Notes under the pieces: model-generated | Told to the model about the DNA's origin: nothing | Database searches by the model: none | What the model saw: only the letters and a program-made list of their open reading frames with translations | Made by a program: the position numbers and the translations under genes | From: Candidatus Pseudoruminococcus merdavium | GTDB lineage: Bacteria; Bacillota; Clostridia; Oscillospirales; Ruminococcaceae | Direction of reading: 5' to 3' | Assembly: GCA_904419745.1 (NCBI GenBank) | Contig: CAJFSS010000012.1 | Span: forward strand, 24,954-88,953 | DNA: 64,000 nt | Shown here: positions 17,775 through 26,853 of the stretch, piece after piece | How positions within the stretch are numbered: the stretch's first letter is position 1 | Layout: each line of letters begins with the position of its first letter

Positions 17775-18734
17775 TTGAAACTATCAGTGATTGGAAGCGG
17801 TCGTTGGGGGGGATTTATCGCATGGTATCTTGATCGAATGGGGCATGACGTCGCAGTCTGGGGAAGGGAAAGCTCCCAGCACTACCTGCAAATCCGTCAA
17901 ACACGTAGTAATGGGCTGATCACATTCCCCAACTCGATTGAACTGAGTACGGATCTCCCCTATTGTGTTCATCGGACAAAAGTCCTGGTGATTTCGATTA
18001 GTTCCCAGAACCTGCGCAGCCTGCTGGCCCAGCTGGCGCCACTTCCTGTGGACGGGAAACTGATTGTCCTGTGTATGAAAGGGATTGAGGAAACTACAGG
18101 AGATAGACTCACCCAGATCGTACACGAAGTACTGGGCGACCGGGTAATCAGCGCCATATGGGTGGGTCCCGGACATGTACAGGAATTTACCCGGGGGGTT
18201 CCCAATTGCATGATTATTGATTCCGACAACGAAACCGTCAAGCGTCAGATTGTTCACGATCTCTCCAGCGATCTGATCCGTTTTTATTACGGCACCGATC
18301 TCATTGGAAACGAAATTGGGGCGGCTAGCAAAAATGTTATTGGCATTGCGGCGGGGATGCTCGATGGGCTGGGGCGCACCTCGCTCAAAGGCGCCCTGAT
18401 GGCCCGAGGCGCCAGGGAAATCTCCCGTCTCATCAAAGCAATGGGCGGGAATGAGATGACTGCATATGGCCTTTCCCATCTGGGGGACTATGAAGCCACC
18501 GTCTTTTCCCCACACAGTCACAACCGAAAATTCGGGGAACTATTTGTCAAAGGGGAACCTTATGAGGAATTAGCGGAAGGAGTTTCCACTGTAAAGGCAC
18601 TGATGCTGTTAAAAGAGCGTTATCAGGTGGACTTACCCATCTGTGATGCAGTGTATCAAGTCATCCACCTTAAGCAGGAGCCAAAGAAAGTCCTCTCCGG
18701 TCTCTTCCTGCGTACGTTAAAAGATGAATTTTAG
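17775..18734 (+). CDS. gpsA: NAD(P)-dependent glycerol-3-phosphate dehydrogenase
   Basis: Reduces dihydroxyacetone phosphate to sn-glycerol 3-phosphate for phospholipids. The N-terminal Rossmann loop is GSGRWGG, the catalytic lysine motif is EIGAASKNVIGIAAG, and the C-terminal substrate motif is SPHSHNRKFGE. It is 319 residues long. It starts with TTG immediately after the esterase stop, so it is translationally coupled. The usual second position of the loop (GAGSWG) is changed to GSGRWG, within family variation. Confidence 0.93.
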   Translation: MKLSVIGSGRWGGFIAWYLDRMGHDVAVWGRESSQHYLQIRQTRSNGLITFPNSIELSTDLPYCVHRTKVLVISISSQNLRSLLAQLAPLPVDGKLIVLCMKGIEETTGDRLTQIVHEVLGDRVISAIWVGPGHVQEFTRGVPNCMIIDSDNETVKRQIVHDLSSDLIRFYYGTDLIGNEIGAASKNVIGIAAGMLDGLGRTSLKGALMARGAREISRLIKAMGGNEMTAYGLSHLGDYEATVFSPHSHNRKFGELFVKGEPYEELAEGVSTVKALMLLKERYQVDLPICDAVYQVIHLKQEPKKVLSGLFLRTLKDEF

Positions 18735-18760
18735 TAAACTTCAGGAAAGGAGCCATTTAA

Positions 18761-20032
18761 ATGCCGCTTGCCGATAAAATCCGCCCGCAGACGCTGGACG
18801 ACGTGGTCGGACAAAAGCATATCCTCGGCGAAGGCAAGGTCCTGCGCCGCATTATTGAATCGGGCCACATCCCAAACCTGATTTTTTACGGGCCGTCCGG
18901 TGTCGGCAAAACCACAGTCGCCCGCATTATTGCAAAAAGTACAAACAAAAAACTGCACAAACTCAATGGGACGACCATTTCCATTGCGGATATCAAGTCT
19001 GTCATCAGCGAATTGGATACGTTTGCCGGATATAATGGCGTCCTGCTCTATTTGGATGAGATCCAGTACCTCAACAAAAAGCAGCAGCAAACTCTGCTGG
19101 AATACATTGAGGACGGTTCTATCACTCTGATTGCCTCCACAACGGAAAATCCCTATTTTTATATCTACAACGCCATCCTCTCACGTTGTACGGTTTTTGA
19201 GTTCAAAAGTGTTCAACCGCAGGAAGTTGTGCCTGCTGTTTCCCGAGCATTCACTTTGATGGAAGAGGAAATGGGACATCCCCTGGAAGTGGAAAAGGGC
19301 GTCTGCGAATACATTGCACAGGCCTGCGGCGGGGATGTAAGGAAATCTCTCAACGCAGTGGAACTATGTTCCCTTGCCGCCAAACAAAATGAGGGAGCCT
19401 ATCAAGTCTCTTTGGCGGACGCCGAACAGGTTGCCCAAAAAAGCGCCATGCGCTATGACCGGGAAGGGGATGAACACTATGATTTGCTCTCCTCTTTCCA
19501 AAAATCCATGCGCGGTTCCGATCCAAATGCAGCTCTGCATTATTTGGCAAGGCTGCTGGAAGCAGGCGACCTGCCCTCCGTATGCAGGCGTCTGATGGTC
19601 TGTGCCTGTGAAGATGTAGGGCTTGCCTATCCGCAGGCCATCCCCATTGTCAAGGCCTGTGTGGATGCGGCATTCCAGGTAGGACTACCGGAAGCCCGTA
19701 TCCCATTGGCAGACGCGGTGGTTCTTGTTTGCAACGCCCCGAAATCCAATACCGCCTACGTAGCGGTGGATTTAGCGATTGCTGATATCCGCGCTGGAAA
19801 GGTGGGGCCAATCCCCCGCCAGTTGCAAAACAAACATTATGACGGCGCAGAGGTGGAGAAAAAAGGACAATTTTACCAGTATCCCCATGATTTTCCCGGT
19901 CGGTGGGTGGATCAGCAATATTTGCCGGATATTATCAAAAACGCACAGTACTACCATTTTGGGGAAAATAAAAATGAACAGGCATTCAAACAGTACTGGG
20001 ACAGAATTAAAGGAGATAAAAATAAAGGGTAA
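18761..20032 (+). CDS. rarA: Replication-associated recombination protein A (AAA+ ATPase)
   Basis: MgsA/RarA-type ATPase acting at stalled forks. It is 423 residues long, opening with PLADKIRPQTLDDVVGQ. Walker A GPSGVGKTT lies near residue 46, Walker B LLYLDEIQYLNKKQQ near residue 96, sensor-1 region LIASTTENP, then the tetramerisation part with YPQAIPIVKACVDAA and NKHYDG. CAGGAAAGGAGCCATTTAA precedes the ATG. It is third in a unit with the esterase and gpsA and is followed by a strong terminator. Confidence 0.93.
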   Translation: MPLADKIRPQTLDDVVGQKHILGEGKVLRRIIESGHIPNLIFYGPSGVGKTTVARIIAKSTNKKLHKLNGTTISIADIKSVISELDTFAGYNGVLLYLDEIQYLNKKQQQTLLEYIEDGSITLIASTTENPYFYIYNAILSRCTVFEFKSVQPQEVVPAVSRAFTLMEEEMGHPLEVEKGVCEYIAQACGGDVRKSLNAVELCSLAAKQNEGAYQVSLADAEQVAQKSAMRYDREGDEHYDLLSSFQKSMRGSDPNAALHYLARLLEAGDLPSVCRRLMVCACEDVGLAYPQAIPIVKACVDAAFQVGLPEARIPLADAVVLVCNAPKSNTAYVAVDLAIADIRAGKVGPIPRQLQNKHYDGAEVEKKGQFYQYPHDFPGRWVDQQYLPDIIKNAQYYHFGENKNEQAFKQYWDRIKGDKNKG

Positions 20033-20062
20033 AAATGCGGGGAAAAATTCCCCGCATTTTTG
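20031..20062 (+). terminator. Terminator of the esterase-gpsA-rarA unit
   Basis: A-rich stem with GCGGGG pairing to CCCCGC and A5/T5 extensions, starting at the rarA stop codon, followed by TTTTTGT. Confidence 0.85.
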
Positions 20063-20084
20063 TCCGCAAAAAATCCTGTAGAAT

Positions 20085-20116
20085 AGAAAAGAACCGGGCA
20101 GATTCCTGCCCGGTTC
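20085..20116 (-). terminator. Terminator of the aspartokinase operon
   Basis: Perfect ten-base stem GAACCGGGCA/TGCCCGGTTC with 6-nt loop, followed on the minus strand by TTTTCTATTC. It sits 11 bp past the lysC stop, back to back with the rarA terminator. Confidence 0.85.
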
Positions 20117-20126
20117 CTGCTATCTC

Positions 20127-21332
20127 TTATTCAAAAAAAGCACTGTGAATGGCATTGATCGCGCGTTTTGCAGCAGAAGCCTCCACCAGCACGGAAATTT
20201 TGATTTCGCTGGTAGAAATCAGCTGGATATTGACATCCGCACTGGCAAGTGCATCAAACAAAGTTGCCGCGACGCCGGGGTTCGACTGCATCCCAGAACC
20301 AACAATGGAGACTTTTGCTACATCTTCATCATAGCGCAATTCATCAATCCCATATTCCTTCTGGATGGATTGGAGCAATTCCATAGCCTGTTCCCGATCC
20401 TCTTTGGTGACGGTAAAACTGATATCCTTCTTCCCACCTACACTGACTGTTTGCAGGATAATATCGACATTTATTTTTTTGCTCGCAAGCATCATAAAAA
20501 TCTTCGCTGCCATACCGACCGTATCCGGTACGCCGATAACGGAAATTCGTGCGACGTTATCGTCACAGGCGACGCCGCGAATGAGCATCTTTTCCACAGT
20601 TACAACCTCCTTAACTTTCGTGCCAGGCAGCTTTTGCATGCTTGAAAGCACTTCCAGTTCCACATTATATTTCATTGCCATCTCCACGGCGCGGCTTTGC
20701 AGTACCTGTGCACCCAGGGATGCAAGTTCAATCATCTCATCAAAAGTGATTTCCGATAGTTTTTGCGCCCCCGGTACAATCCGTGGATCTGCTGTATAGA
20801 CTCCATCCACATCCGTATAAATCTGGCAAACGTCCGCCTCCAGCGCCGCAGCAAGCGCCACCGCCGAAGTATCCGATCCCCCACGCCCGAGCGTAGTAAT
20901 ATCGTCATACTTGGATAGGCCTTGGAAACCCGCTACCACCACAATATTGCGCTTAGCAAGTTCATTTGCAATACGTTCTGTATCAATCCGATCGATCCGC
21001 GCCTTTCCATGGGAAGAAGTGGTCTGGAATCCCGCCTGCCATCCGGTCAGGGAAATGACCGGAAACCCCAGCGCCTCAATTGCCATGGCAAGCAGGGAGA
21101 TGGAAATCTGTTCCCCAGTGGAGAGCAGCATGTCCAGTTCCCTTGCAGACGGGTGGCGGTTGACTTCCGACGCTTTTTCAATCAAATCATCCGTCGTATC
21201 TCCCTGAGCGGAGACCACAACCACAACATTGTTCCCCTGTTCATATGTCTGCGTCACAATGGACGCCACATGAAAAAGGCGTTCCCTGTCCGCAACAGAG
21301 GTGCCCCCGAATTTCTGTACTACTAAGTTCAT
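20127..21332 (-). CDS. lysC: Aspartate kinase
   Basis: Phosphorylates aspartate as the first step toward lysine, threonine, methionine and diaminopimelate. Residues 1-250 are the kinase domain with KFGGTSVAD at the N-terminus and GRGGSDTSAVALAAAL near residue 150. Residues 260-401 are two ACT domains (SVIGVPDTVGMAAKIF and VSIVGSGMQSNPGVAATLF) for feedback control. The 401-residue length matches the class II aspartokinases of Firmicutes. It lies 29 bp after hom and is third in the ACT-hom-lysC operon. Confidence 0.95.
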   Translation of the reverse strand: MNLVVQKFGGTSVADRERLFHVASIVTQTYEQGNNVVVVVSAQGDTTDDLIEKASEVNRHPSARELDMLLSTGEQISISLLAMAIEALGFPVISLTGWQAGFQTTSSHGKARIDRIDTERIANELAKRNIVVVAGFQGLSKYDDITTLGRGGSDTSAVALAAALEADVCQIYTDVDGVYTADPRIVPGAQKLSEITFDEMIELASLGAQVLQSRAVEMAMKYNVELEVLSSMQKLPGTKVKEVVTVEKMLIRGVACDDNVARISVIGVPDTVGMAAKIFMMLASKKINVDIILQTVSVGGKKDISFTVTKEDREQAMELLQSIQKEYGIDELRYDEDVAKVSIVGSGMQSNPGVAATLFDALASADVNIQLISTSEIKISVLVEASAAKRAINAIHSAFFE

Positions 21333-21361
21333 TGTCCTGTCCCCTCAAATCACGGTTAATA

Positions 21362-22609
21362 TCAATAGTCCAGCCTGCGGATTAACCCCAGCAGTTTTGC
21401 ATCCGCAATGGACTGGAATTTTGCAAGCGTGTCATCCAGCGTCCGCTCCACAGTTTCCGGCGTTAAAAAGGCGATTTCATCTTCCGGCTGCCCCTTACGG
21501 CTGAGAACGGTGATTTCTCCGAACATCTTTTCTGCAATTTCGGTTGCGCGCTTCGTATCCAGCACTTTGGCGCGTACATAATAAGAGAGCACGGCCGTTT
21601 TGGCGTCCACCACATAGTGATCCGGTGCGTCTTCCCAGTACATAGTGGCAATGTTTTCCGGATTTTTCACCTCTTCAATGACATCTGCAACCACCGCGCT
21701 GGCAGTTGGCAGTTTTCCCGCACCCTTGCCATAGAACATAACGTCCCCGGTAATATCCCCGCGTACAAGGATTCCATTAAACACATCGTCCACGCTGGCA
21801 AGTTGGCTGTCGGTGGATAACAGCGCCGGACACACCCGGATGACAATGGTGTTCTCCTCAAAATTACGTTTTACCCACCCAATCAGCTTAATCACGCTAT
21901 CACAGTCTTCCGCATAGGCTACGTCCTCCGGAGTAATTCTGGTAATTCCCTCCACCTCTACCTGTTGGGGATAAACGTGCCGCCCAAAGGCAAGGGAAGC
22001 AAGAATACAGATTTTCCGGCAGGCGTCAAATCCTTCCACATCAGCTGTCGGGTCTTTTTCCGCATAACCGAGACGCTGTGCCAGTGCCAAAGCATCCTCA
22101 AAAGACATCTGTTCTTTAATCATTTTGGTGAGAATAAAATTTGTGGTACCATTGAGAATTCCCGCGATCTCACTAATCTGGTTAGCAGCAAGACACGCAT
22201 GCAGAGGATGGATAATCGGGATTCCCCCGCCAACGCTCGCCTCAAACAGGAAATTGCGGTTGTGTTCTCTTGCAATTTTTAGCAGCTCGTTGCCTTTGAC
22301 TGCGACAAGCTCCTTGTTGGATGTAACGACATTTTTCCCGCTAAGCAAGCTCGCCTTGACATAATCATAGGCCGGATGGACTCCTCCCATGACCTCCACG
22401 ACAATGGAAACCTCCGGATCCTGTAAAATCACATCAAAATCCTGAACAAATTTTTCTTTATAATCCACATCGTAATCATGCCGTACCAGCACATATTTTG
22501 CCTCAATGGTCTGTCCAGTTTTGCGCTCGATACTCTTTTGATTCTTTTTTAGGACTTCCATCACGCCGGAGCCAACAACACCATGCCCCAAAACCGCGAT
22601 TTTTACCAT
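21362..22609 (-). CDS. hom: Homoserine dehydrogenase
   Basis: Reduces aspartate semialdehyde to homoserine. It is 415 residues long from the ATG at 22609, which follows GGAGGAAAGAAT; the open frame begins 11 codons earlier. The Rossmann loop is GHGVVGSGV, the catalytic domain contains AGILNGTTNFILTKM and LGYAEKDPTADVEGFDACRK, and the C-terminal 80 residues form an ACT domain for threonine feedback. It lies between the ACT protein and lysC. Confidence 0.95.
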   Translation of the reverse strand: MVKIAVLGHGVVGSGVMEVLKKNQKSIERKTGQTIEAKYVLVRHDYDVDYKEKFVQDFDVILQDPEVSIVVEVMGGVHPAYDYVKASLLSGKNVVTSNKELVAVKGNELLKIAREHNRNFLFEASVGGGIPIIHPLHACLAANQISEIAGILNGTTNFILTKMIKEQMSFEDALALAQRLGYAEKDPTADVEGFDACRKICILASLAFGRHVYPQQVEVEGITRITPEDVAYAEDCDSVIKLIGWVKRNFEENTIVIRVCPALLSTDSQLASVDDVFNGILVRGDITGDVMFYGKGAGKLPTASAVVADVIEEVKNPENIATMYWEDAPDHYVVDAKTAVLSYYVRAKVLDTKRATEIAEKMFGEITVLSRKGQPEDEIAFLTPETVERTLDDTLAKFQSIADAKLLGLIRRLDY

Positions 22610-22663
22610 ATTCTTTCCTCCTGACATCCGATGTATTTCCACAAATAGATAGGATGGGCAACA

Positions 22664-23107
22664 CTATTGCCCGGAAAGGACACGCGCTTCCACAACACCC
22701 GGCATCCCGCGTATCAGGGAAATCAGCTGGCTGATGTCCATCTGTAGTTCATCGGTCCGCGCCGAAATGGCTACAGGAGCCACGCCGTCAACCGGAATAT
22801 TCTGGTTAATCGTCAGGATATTCAGGCCTGCGCCAGACAAATTGTTGAGCAGTTCAGAAAGCCGGCCGGGTTCATCGCCCAACGTGACCGACAATGTGAC
22901 CATTTTTCCAGCGACCCCACGGTCATATTCATAGACTTTATCCTTATATTTATAGTAGGCGCTGCGGGAAATTCCCATTACTCGTGCCGCCTCCGACAAA
23001 TTTTTGACCTTTCCCTGGGCCAGCAGTTTTTTTGCCTGTACTACCTTTTTAAAAATATCCGGGAGCACATCAGAGTCCACTAAAAAATAGCAGGTATGAC
23101 TTTCCAT
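22664..23107 (-). CDS. ACT-domain protein, PheB/UPF0735 type
   Basis: Small regulator-like protein of 147 residues. The N-terminal third contains a helix-turn-helix-like stretch (VKNLSEAARVMGISRSAYYKYKDKV), and the C-terminal part is one ACT domain (GRLSELLNNLSGAGLNILTINQ). This is the layout of UPF0735/PheB proteins, commonly placed before hom in clostridia, and suggests an amino-acid-responsive regulator. The open frame begins at 23164. The ATG at 23107 gives the family N-terminus. First gene of the hom-lysC operon. Confidence 0.85.
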   Translation of the reverse strand: MESHTCYFLVDSDVLPDIFKKVVQAKKLLAQGKVKNLSEAARVMGISRSAYYKYKDKVYEYDRGVAGKMVTLSVTLGDEPGRLSELLNNLSGAGLNILTINQNIPVDGVAPVAISARTDELQMDISQLISLIRGMPGVVEARVLSGQ

Positions 23108-23317
23108 GTTGTGAATCACCGTCCTGTTCTGTTCTTTTTTGTTTTGAAGAGTGTGCTCGTCCAAAACTCACTTGTTTACGATTATACTACAAGCCACACA
23201 TTTTTCCTATCCCTTTTTTCGGAAATTTTCGACTGAGTATAAATGTTCCCGTTTTGTATAAAATACGATGGAAAAGATTTTTCCGTTTCATTCAAATCGT
23301 AATAGGGGAGGATTGCC

Positions 23318-24415
23318 ATGACCACTTCAAGAAAAAAAGAAATCCTGCTCAATATCACTTTTTATGCGGTCGTGGCGGCTTTGTTTTATCTCTGTTTTAA
23401 AGTTTTAATTCCCCTGTTTCTCCCCTTTGTCATAGGCTTTATCATTGCTGTCCTTTTGCGTCCTCTTACCCAGTTTTTATGCGGGCGTTCCAAATGTTCA
23501 GGCAAACTATGCTCTATTTTTGTGCTGTTGTTTGTGTACACGGTAGTAACTGTTCTGTTATGGTTTGCACTTACTGGCTTTTTTGGAGAACTAACCGCTA
23601 TTATCCAGAGCCTGCCGGAAGTGTATCGTCAAAACATTGAGCCACTGATCCAGACCGTTTCCAACTGGTTAGATGGGTTGTTTTCCCGTTTTCCTCCCGA
23701 TGTCTATGCGCAAATCAGCGGATTATATACGGCGCTGGAACAGTCCGCTTCCTCCATTGTAACAACTATATCCACAAAACTTCTGGAATCCATTCCCCTA
23801 CTGCTCAAAAATCTGCCAAACTGGATTTTGACCGCAGTTTTTGCCGTGATGTCCTCTTTCTTTTTCAGCCTGGATTACCTGGATATCATGAGTTTCCTGA
23901 CAAGGCAGCTCCCCAAACGCATCCGTGGAATTGTGTTCGAAGCAAAAACCCATTTTCTCGGAACCGTTACAAAATATCTCAAGGCCTACACCCTGCTATT
24001 TCTACTTACTTTTGTGGAATTGTTTATTGGCTTTTGGCTGATTGGGATTGATTATGCAGCCACAGCAGCATTTCTGATCTCTTTTGTCGATTTTCTGCCC
24101 GTCCTTGGCACCGGAGCGGTCCTTCTTCCCTGGATATTCCTGGAGGCAGCACAGGGCCATTTCACCCTGGCCATTGGCCTGACGGTCATCTTCTTTGCTA
24201 CAGGAGCAATCCGTAATGTTGCAGAACCAAAAATCCTGGGCAAACAGGTGGGGCTGCATCCTCTCATCACTCTGATTGCCATGTATGTAGGGGGAAAACT
24301 GTTTGGACTCATTGGGATTTTTGGCGTCCCGTTTGTTGTGGTCATCCTCAAAAATCTGCATGACAGCGGCAGGCTTCATCTGTACAGAGAAAAAAAGACG
24401 TCCCAGTCAAACTGA
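23318..24415 (+). CDS. ytvI: Sporulation integral membrane protein YtvI-like (AI-2E permease fold)
   Basis: Membrane protein of 365 residues with the AI-2E permease fold: two N-terminal helices, a long extracytoplasmic loop, then helices carrying ISFVDFLPVLGTGAVLLPWI and EPKILGKQVGLHPLI. The length and motifs match YtvI, a membrane protein of spore formers. It is unlike the longer homologue at 15214. ATAGGGGAGGATTGCC precedes the ATG. The last 9 bp overlap the convergent gene at 24407, and a terminator hairpin lies inside this overlap. Confidence 0.8.
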   Translation: MTTSRKKEILLNITFYAVVAALFYLCFKVLIPLFLPFVIGFIIAVLLRPLTQFLCGRSKCSGKLCSIFVLLFVYTVVTVLLWFALTGFFGELTAIIQSLPEVYRQNIEPLIQTVSNWLDGLFSRFPPDVYAQISGLYTALEQSASSIVTTISTKLLESIPLLLKNLPNWILTAVFAVMSSFFFSLDYLDIMSFLTRQLPKRIRGIVFEAKTHFLGTVTKYLKAYTLLFLLTFVELFIGFWLIGIDYAATAAFLISFVDFLPVLGTGAVLLPWIFLEAAQGHFTLAIGLTVIFFATGAIRNVAEPKILGKQVGLHPLITLIAMYVGGKLFGLIGIFGVPFVVVILKNLHDSGRLHLYREKKTSQSN

Positions 24416-24426
24416 CAGGACGTCTT
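24395..24426. terminator. Bidirectional terminator within overlapping gene ends
   Basis: Stem AAGACGTCC/GGACGTCTT with a 14-nt loop. A6 lies on its left side, so the minus-strand transcript gets a T-run. It covers both the ytvI stop and the stop of the convergent gene. Confidence 0.65.
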
Positions 24427-24796
24427 CAATTCCAAAGAGCTTCCGTACATCCGCAAACCCTTCGGCAATTTCTTCTCTGGAAAAATCATGTTTTGCCAGC
24501 TCTTCCTCTTCCATCTCATATAGAGTCAGGTAAAACTGGATGGCGCTTGCAAAATTTTCCGGTGTACATTCTTCTTCCAATGCTTCAAATAAGCGGTTCT
24601 CCGCCTCATTGAGTTTTCCCTGCCGCACTAAAAGAATCAATTCGGTATCTAAATCGTCATTTTTCTGCTGGGCGGTCTGATCATAGAGGATGATTTCTTC
24701 TTCCTGTGCCTCCCGGTGTAATACCGTTTTGGAAAGAAACCTCACCAGCATACTGATTTCCCTGAGTACAAAGTCACTATAGTCCCTGCGTATCAC
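24407..24796 (-). CDS. Uncharacterised all-helical protein (DUF6483-like)
   Basis: Predicted 129-residue soluble helical protein that opens IRRDYSDFVLREISMLVRFLSK and is rich in Glu, Asp and Leu with TPR-like spacing. It resembles small Firmicutes proteins annotated as DUF6483, an assignment made from memory of the opening motif and only moderately sure. The longest frame starts at 24889, but the GTG at 24796 overlaps the ispE stop by 4 bp (GTGA) after GGGAGGAGG, the expected coupled start. No function is known. Confidence 0.7.
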   Translation of the reverse strand: MIRRDYSDFVLREISMLVRFLSKTVLHREAQEEEIILYDQTAQQKNDDLDTELILLVRQGKLNEAENRLFEALEEECTPENFASAIQFYLTLYEMEEEELAKHDFSREEIAEGFADVRKLFGIEDVLSV

Positions 24797-25680
24797 CGTG
24801 CGTCCTCCTCCCGGATCAGTTCCACGCCCTGCTTCACCGGATAACACAGATAGGCGCGTTCTCCGGCGTCTATCAGGCCTTTGACGCACATTTTTGCCGG
24901 GTGCTCCTGTTCAAATACGGCAAATACCGCCGTCCCGCTTCCGGTCATCATAGAAAAAATTGCCTGATGGGTATGGAAATACCGGCAAAACGAAAAGACG
25001 TCCTCGATTTCAGTCACCTGCATAAAAACATTGCCGCAATAGAGCCCGGCAGTAGGAATATCGCCTGTCCGGAGAAAATCCTCTACCTGCTGTACCGGAG
25101 GATGGACAAGTTTGCAGCTGTCAATCTTTTCAAACGCCTGTGCTGTGCTCATCCCTTCCCGCGGCTTGGCAATGGCGATTGGAAGTTTGGGAAAATCCGG
25201 CAGCGAGGTCAGTCGTTCCCCAAATCCACGCACTCGCATAGTTCCGCCCTGGATACAAAACGGGACGTCCGCACCCAGGCGTTCTCCAAGTTTACAGAGT
25301 TCCTCCTCTGTCAGACCGTAACTGAATAATTCATTGATCCCCACAAGCACGGCGGCGGCGTCAGCGCTACCGCCCGCCATCCCCGCCTGTTCGGGAATAT
25401 TTTTTTTCAGCTCGATCGATACTCCAAAATCCCGCTCTTCCAGCTCCCTAAACAACAGATCAGCCGCCTGATAGGCCAGGTTCCTCTCGTCACATGGAAT
25501 CTCCTTTCGATCACAGGAAAGAGAAATCCCCTGTGTCTCGGCCTTTGTCAAAACCAGTTCGTCGCACAGGCTGACAGACTGTAAAATCATATCCATCTCA
25601 TGGTATCCGTCCGGGCGTTTTCCCAGCACGTCCAGCGTGAGATTGATTTTTGCATACGCATATGCACGAATCGACTGCAT
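24793..25680 (-). CDS. ispE: 4-diphosphocytidyl-2-C-methyl-D-erythritol kinase
   Basis: ATP-dependent kinase of the MEP isoprenoid pathway. It is 295 residues long, with the N-terminal AYAKINLTLDVLGKRPDGYHE motif and the GHMP ATP loop PEQAGMAGGSADAAA near residue 90. The later MTGSGTAVFAVF segment is the third GHMP motif. It is coupled to the small downstream gene at 24407 and lies 14 bp after the DUF362 gene. dxr of the same pathway is at 1048. Confidence 0.95.
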   Translation of the reverse strand: MQSIRAYAYAKINLTLDVLGKRPDGYHEMDMILQSVSLCDELVLTKAETQGISLSCDRKEIPCDERNLAYQAADLLFRELEERDFGVSIELKKNIPEQAGMAGGSADAAAVLVGINELFSYGLTEEELCKLGERLGADVPFCIQGGTMRVRGFGERLTSLPDFPKLPIAIAKPREGMSTAQAFEKIDSCKLVHPPVQQVEDFLRTGDIPTAGLYCGNVFMQVTEIEDVFSFCRYFHTHQAIFSMMTGSGTAVFAVFEQEHPAKMCVKGLIDAGERAYLCYPVKQGVELIREEDAR

Positions 25681-25694
25681 GGTATCCCTCCTTT

Positions 25695-26837
25695 TTACAA
25701 ATCAAATAATCGGAACCGTTTGATATCAATCGCCCTGACCGGGCACATTTCATGGCAGCAAAAACACCGAATACAGTTTCCATACTGGATATGCGCCTTA
25801 CCTTGTCGCACGAAAATTGTGTGCTGCGGACAACTTTCCGCACATTTTCCACAACCAACGCAATCTGAACGACGGATTACCGGACGGGGTTTTGCAACCG
25901 TTCCAACCAGAAAAGCCACGGGTTTTTGAAAAAGCCTGGGAACATTGCCGGAAAAGTCGGTTTCTTTGGAATGCGGATGTAAGAAATCCTTCACCGGGAA
26001 AAAATCCCCCGTGTCCCCGCACAGGGAAATTCGGTCGCCTCCTTGACACAGTCCGCGTTTTTTGGCCGCGCGGATAGTCCCGATTTCATCTTCTTCAAAC
26101 CCGATAAATTGGGCAAGCACGCAGTCAAGCGCATAAGGGTTTGTCGCCCCGAACAGATATCCTGTGTGCCGGGGCGTTCCCCCGGACGGGCCATCCCCTT
26201 CCATTGAGATTACCGCGTCAACCAGGGTAAGATCCGGGTGAACACATTCACACAAATCCACAAGCATTTCACAAAAATCTTCCTTTTTGGGAAACCGGCA
26301 GTGAAATTCCGGCTTCATCAGCCCAGGAACACAGCCAAACAGGTTCTTTACCCCTCCAGAGAGCATTGTCATTCCATGGGTTTTCAATTTTGCAACTGAA
26401 ATGACAAAATCCGCCTGTAATACTGGAGTAATCAACGGGAAAGAGGAAACCCGACGGTATCCCTGAAGCTGCCGGGTTCCATTGGTCACATCGTAGTTTA
26501 AATGCGCAGACATCCCTTCTACCGCTTCCATCATACCGCTTACCTGGTAGATTCCGGTCAGGGTCCCAACATTATACAGCCCTCCCGGGCTGTCCGCCAC
26601 CACAATATCCTCCACGCCCAACTCATTGAGCCTGCGGATCACCGCACGGATAACTCCGGGATGGGTCGTGGTCGCTTGCTCCGGTGACCGTTTCATTAAC
26701 AGGTTTGGTTTTATCAAAACCCGTTTTCCCTTCATTTTTGTGAAATCATAGTCCAAACACGCAAATTGACGGCAGACACTCTCATAGAGTGTCTGCTCGC
26801 TATAGTCCGGTGTTTTGGACAATACTACCTTGTCCAT
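25695..26837 (-). CDS. DUF362 protein with C-terminal two-cluster ferredoxin domain
   Basis: Protein of 380 residues. Residues 1-300 are the DUF362 domain (VLIKPNLLMKRSPEQA near the start, KLKTHGMTMLSGGVKNLFG mid-protein). Residues 315-375 carry two 4Fe-4S motifs, CVGCGKCAESCP and CIRCFCCHEMCP. DUF362 proteins are thought to be iron-sulphur-associated redox or assembly proteins, but no reaction is established. It lies between an aminotransferase gene and ispE on the same strand with short gaps. A second DUF362 protein without the ferredoxin part is at 56166. Confidence 0.88.
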   Translation of the reverse strand: MDKVVLSKTPDYSEQTLYESVCRQFACLDYDFTKMKGKRVLIKPNLLMKRSPEQATTTHPGVIRAVIRRLNELGVEDIVVADSPGGLYNVGTLTGIYQVSGMMEAVEGMSAHLNYDVTNGTRQLQGYRRVSSFPLITPVLQADFVISVAKLKTHGMTMLSGGVKNLFGCVPGLMKPEFHCRFPKKEDFCEMLVDLCECVHPDLTLVDAVISMEGDGPSGGTPRHTGYLFGATNPYALDCVLAQFIGFEEDEIGTIRAAKKRGLCQGGDRISLCGDTGDFFPVKDFLHPHSKETDFSGNVPRLFQKPVAFLVGTVAKPRPVIRRSDCVGCGKCAESCPQHTIFVRQGKAHIQYGNCIRCFCCHEMCPVRAIDIKRFRLFDL

Positions 26838-26853
26838 TTTCTCTGCCTCTTGT

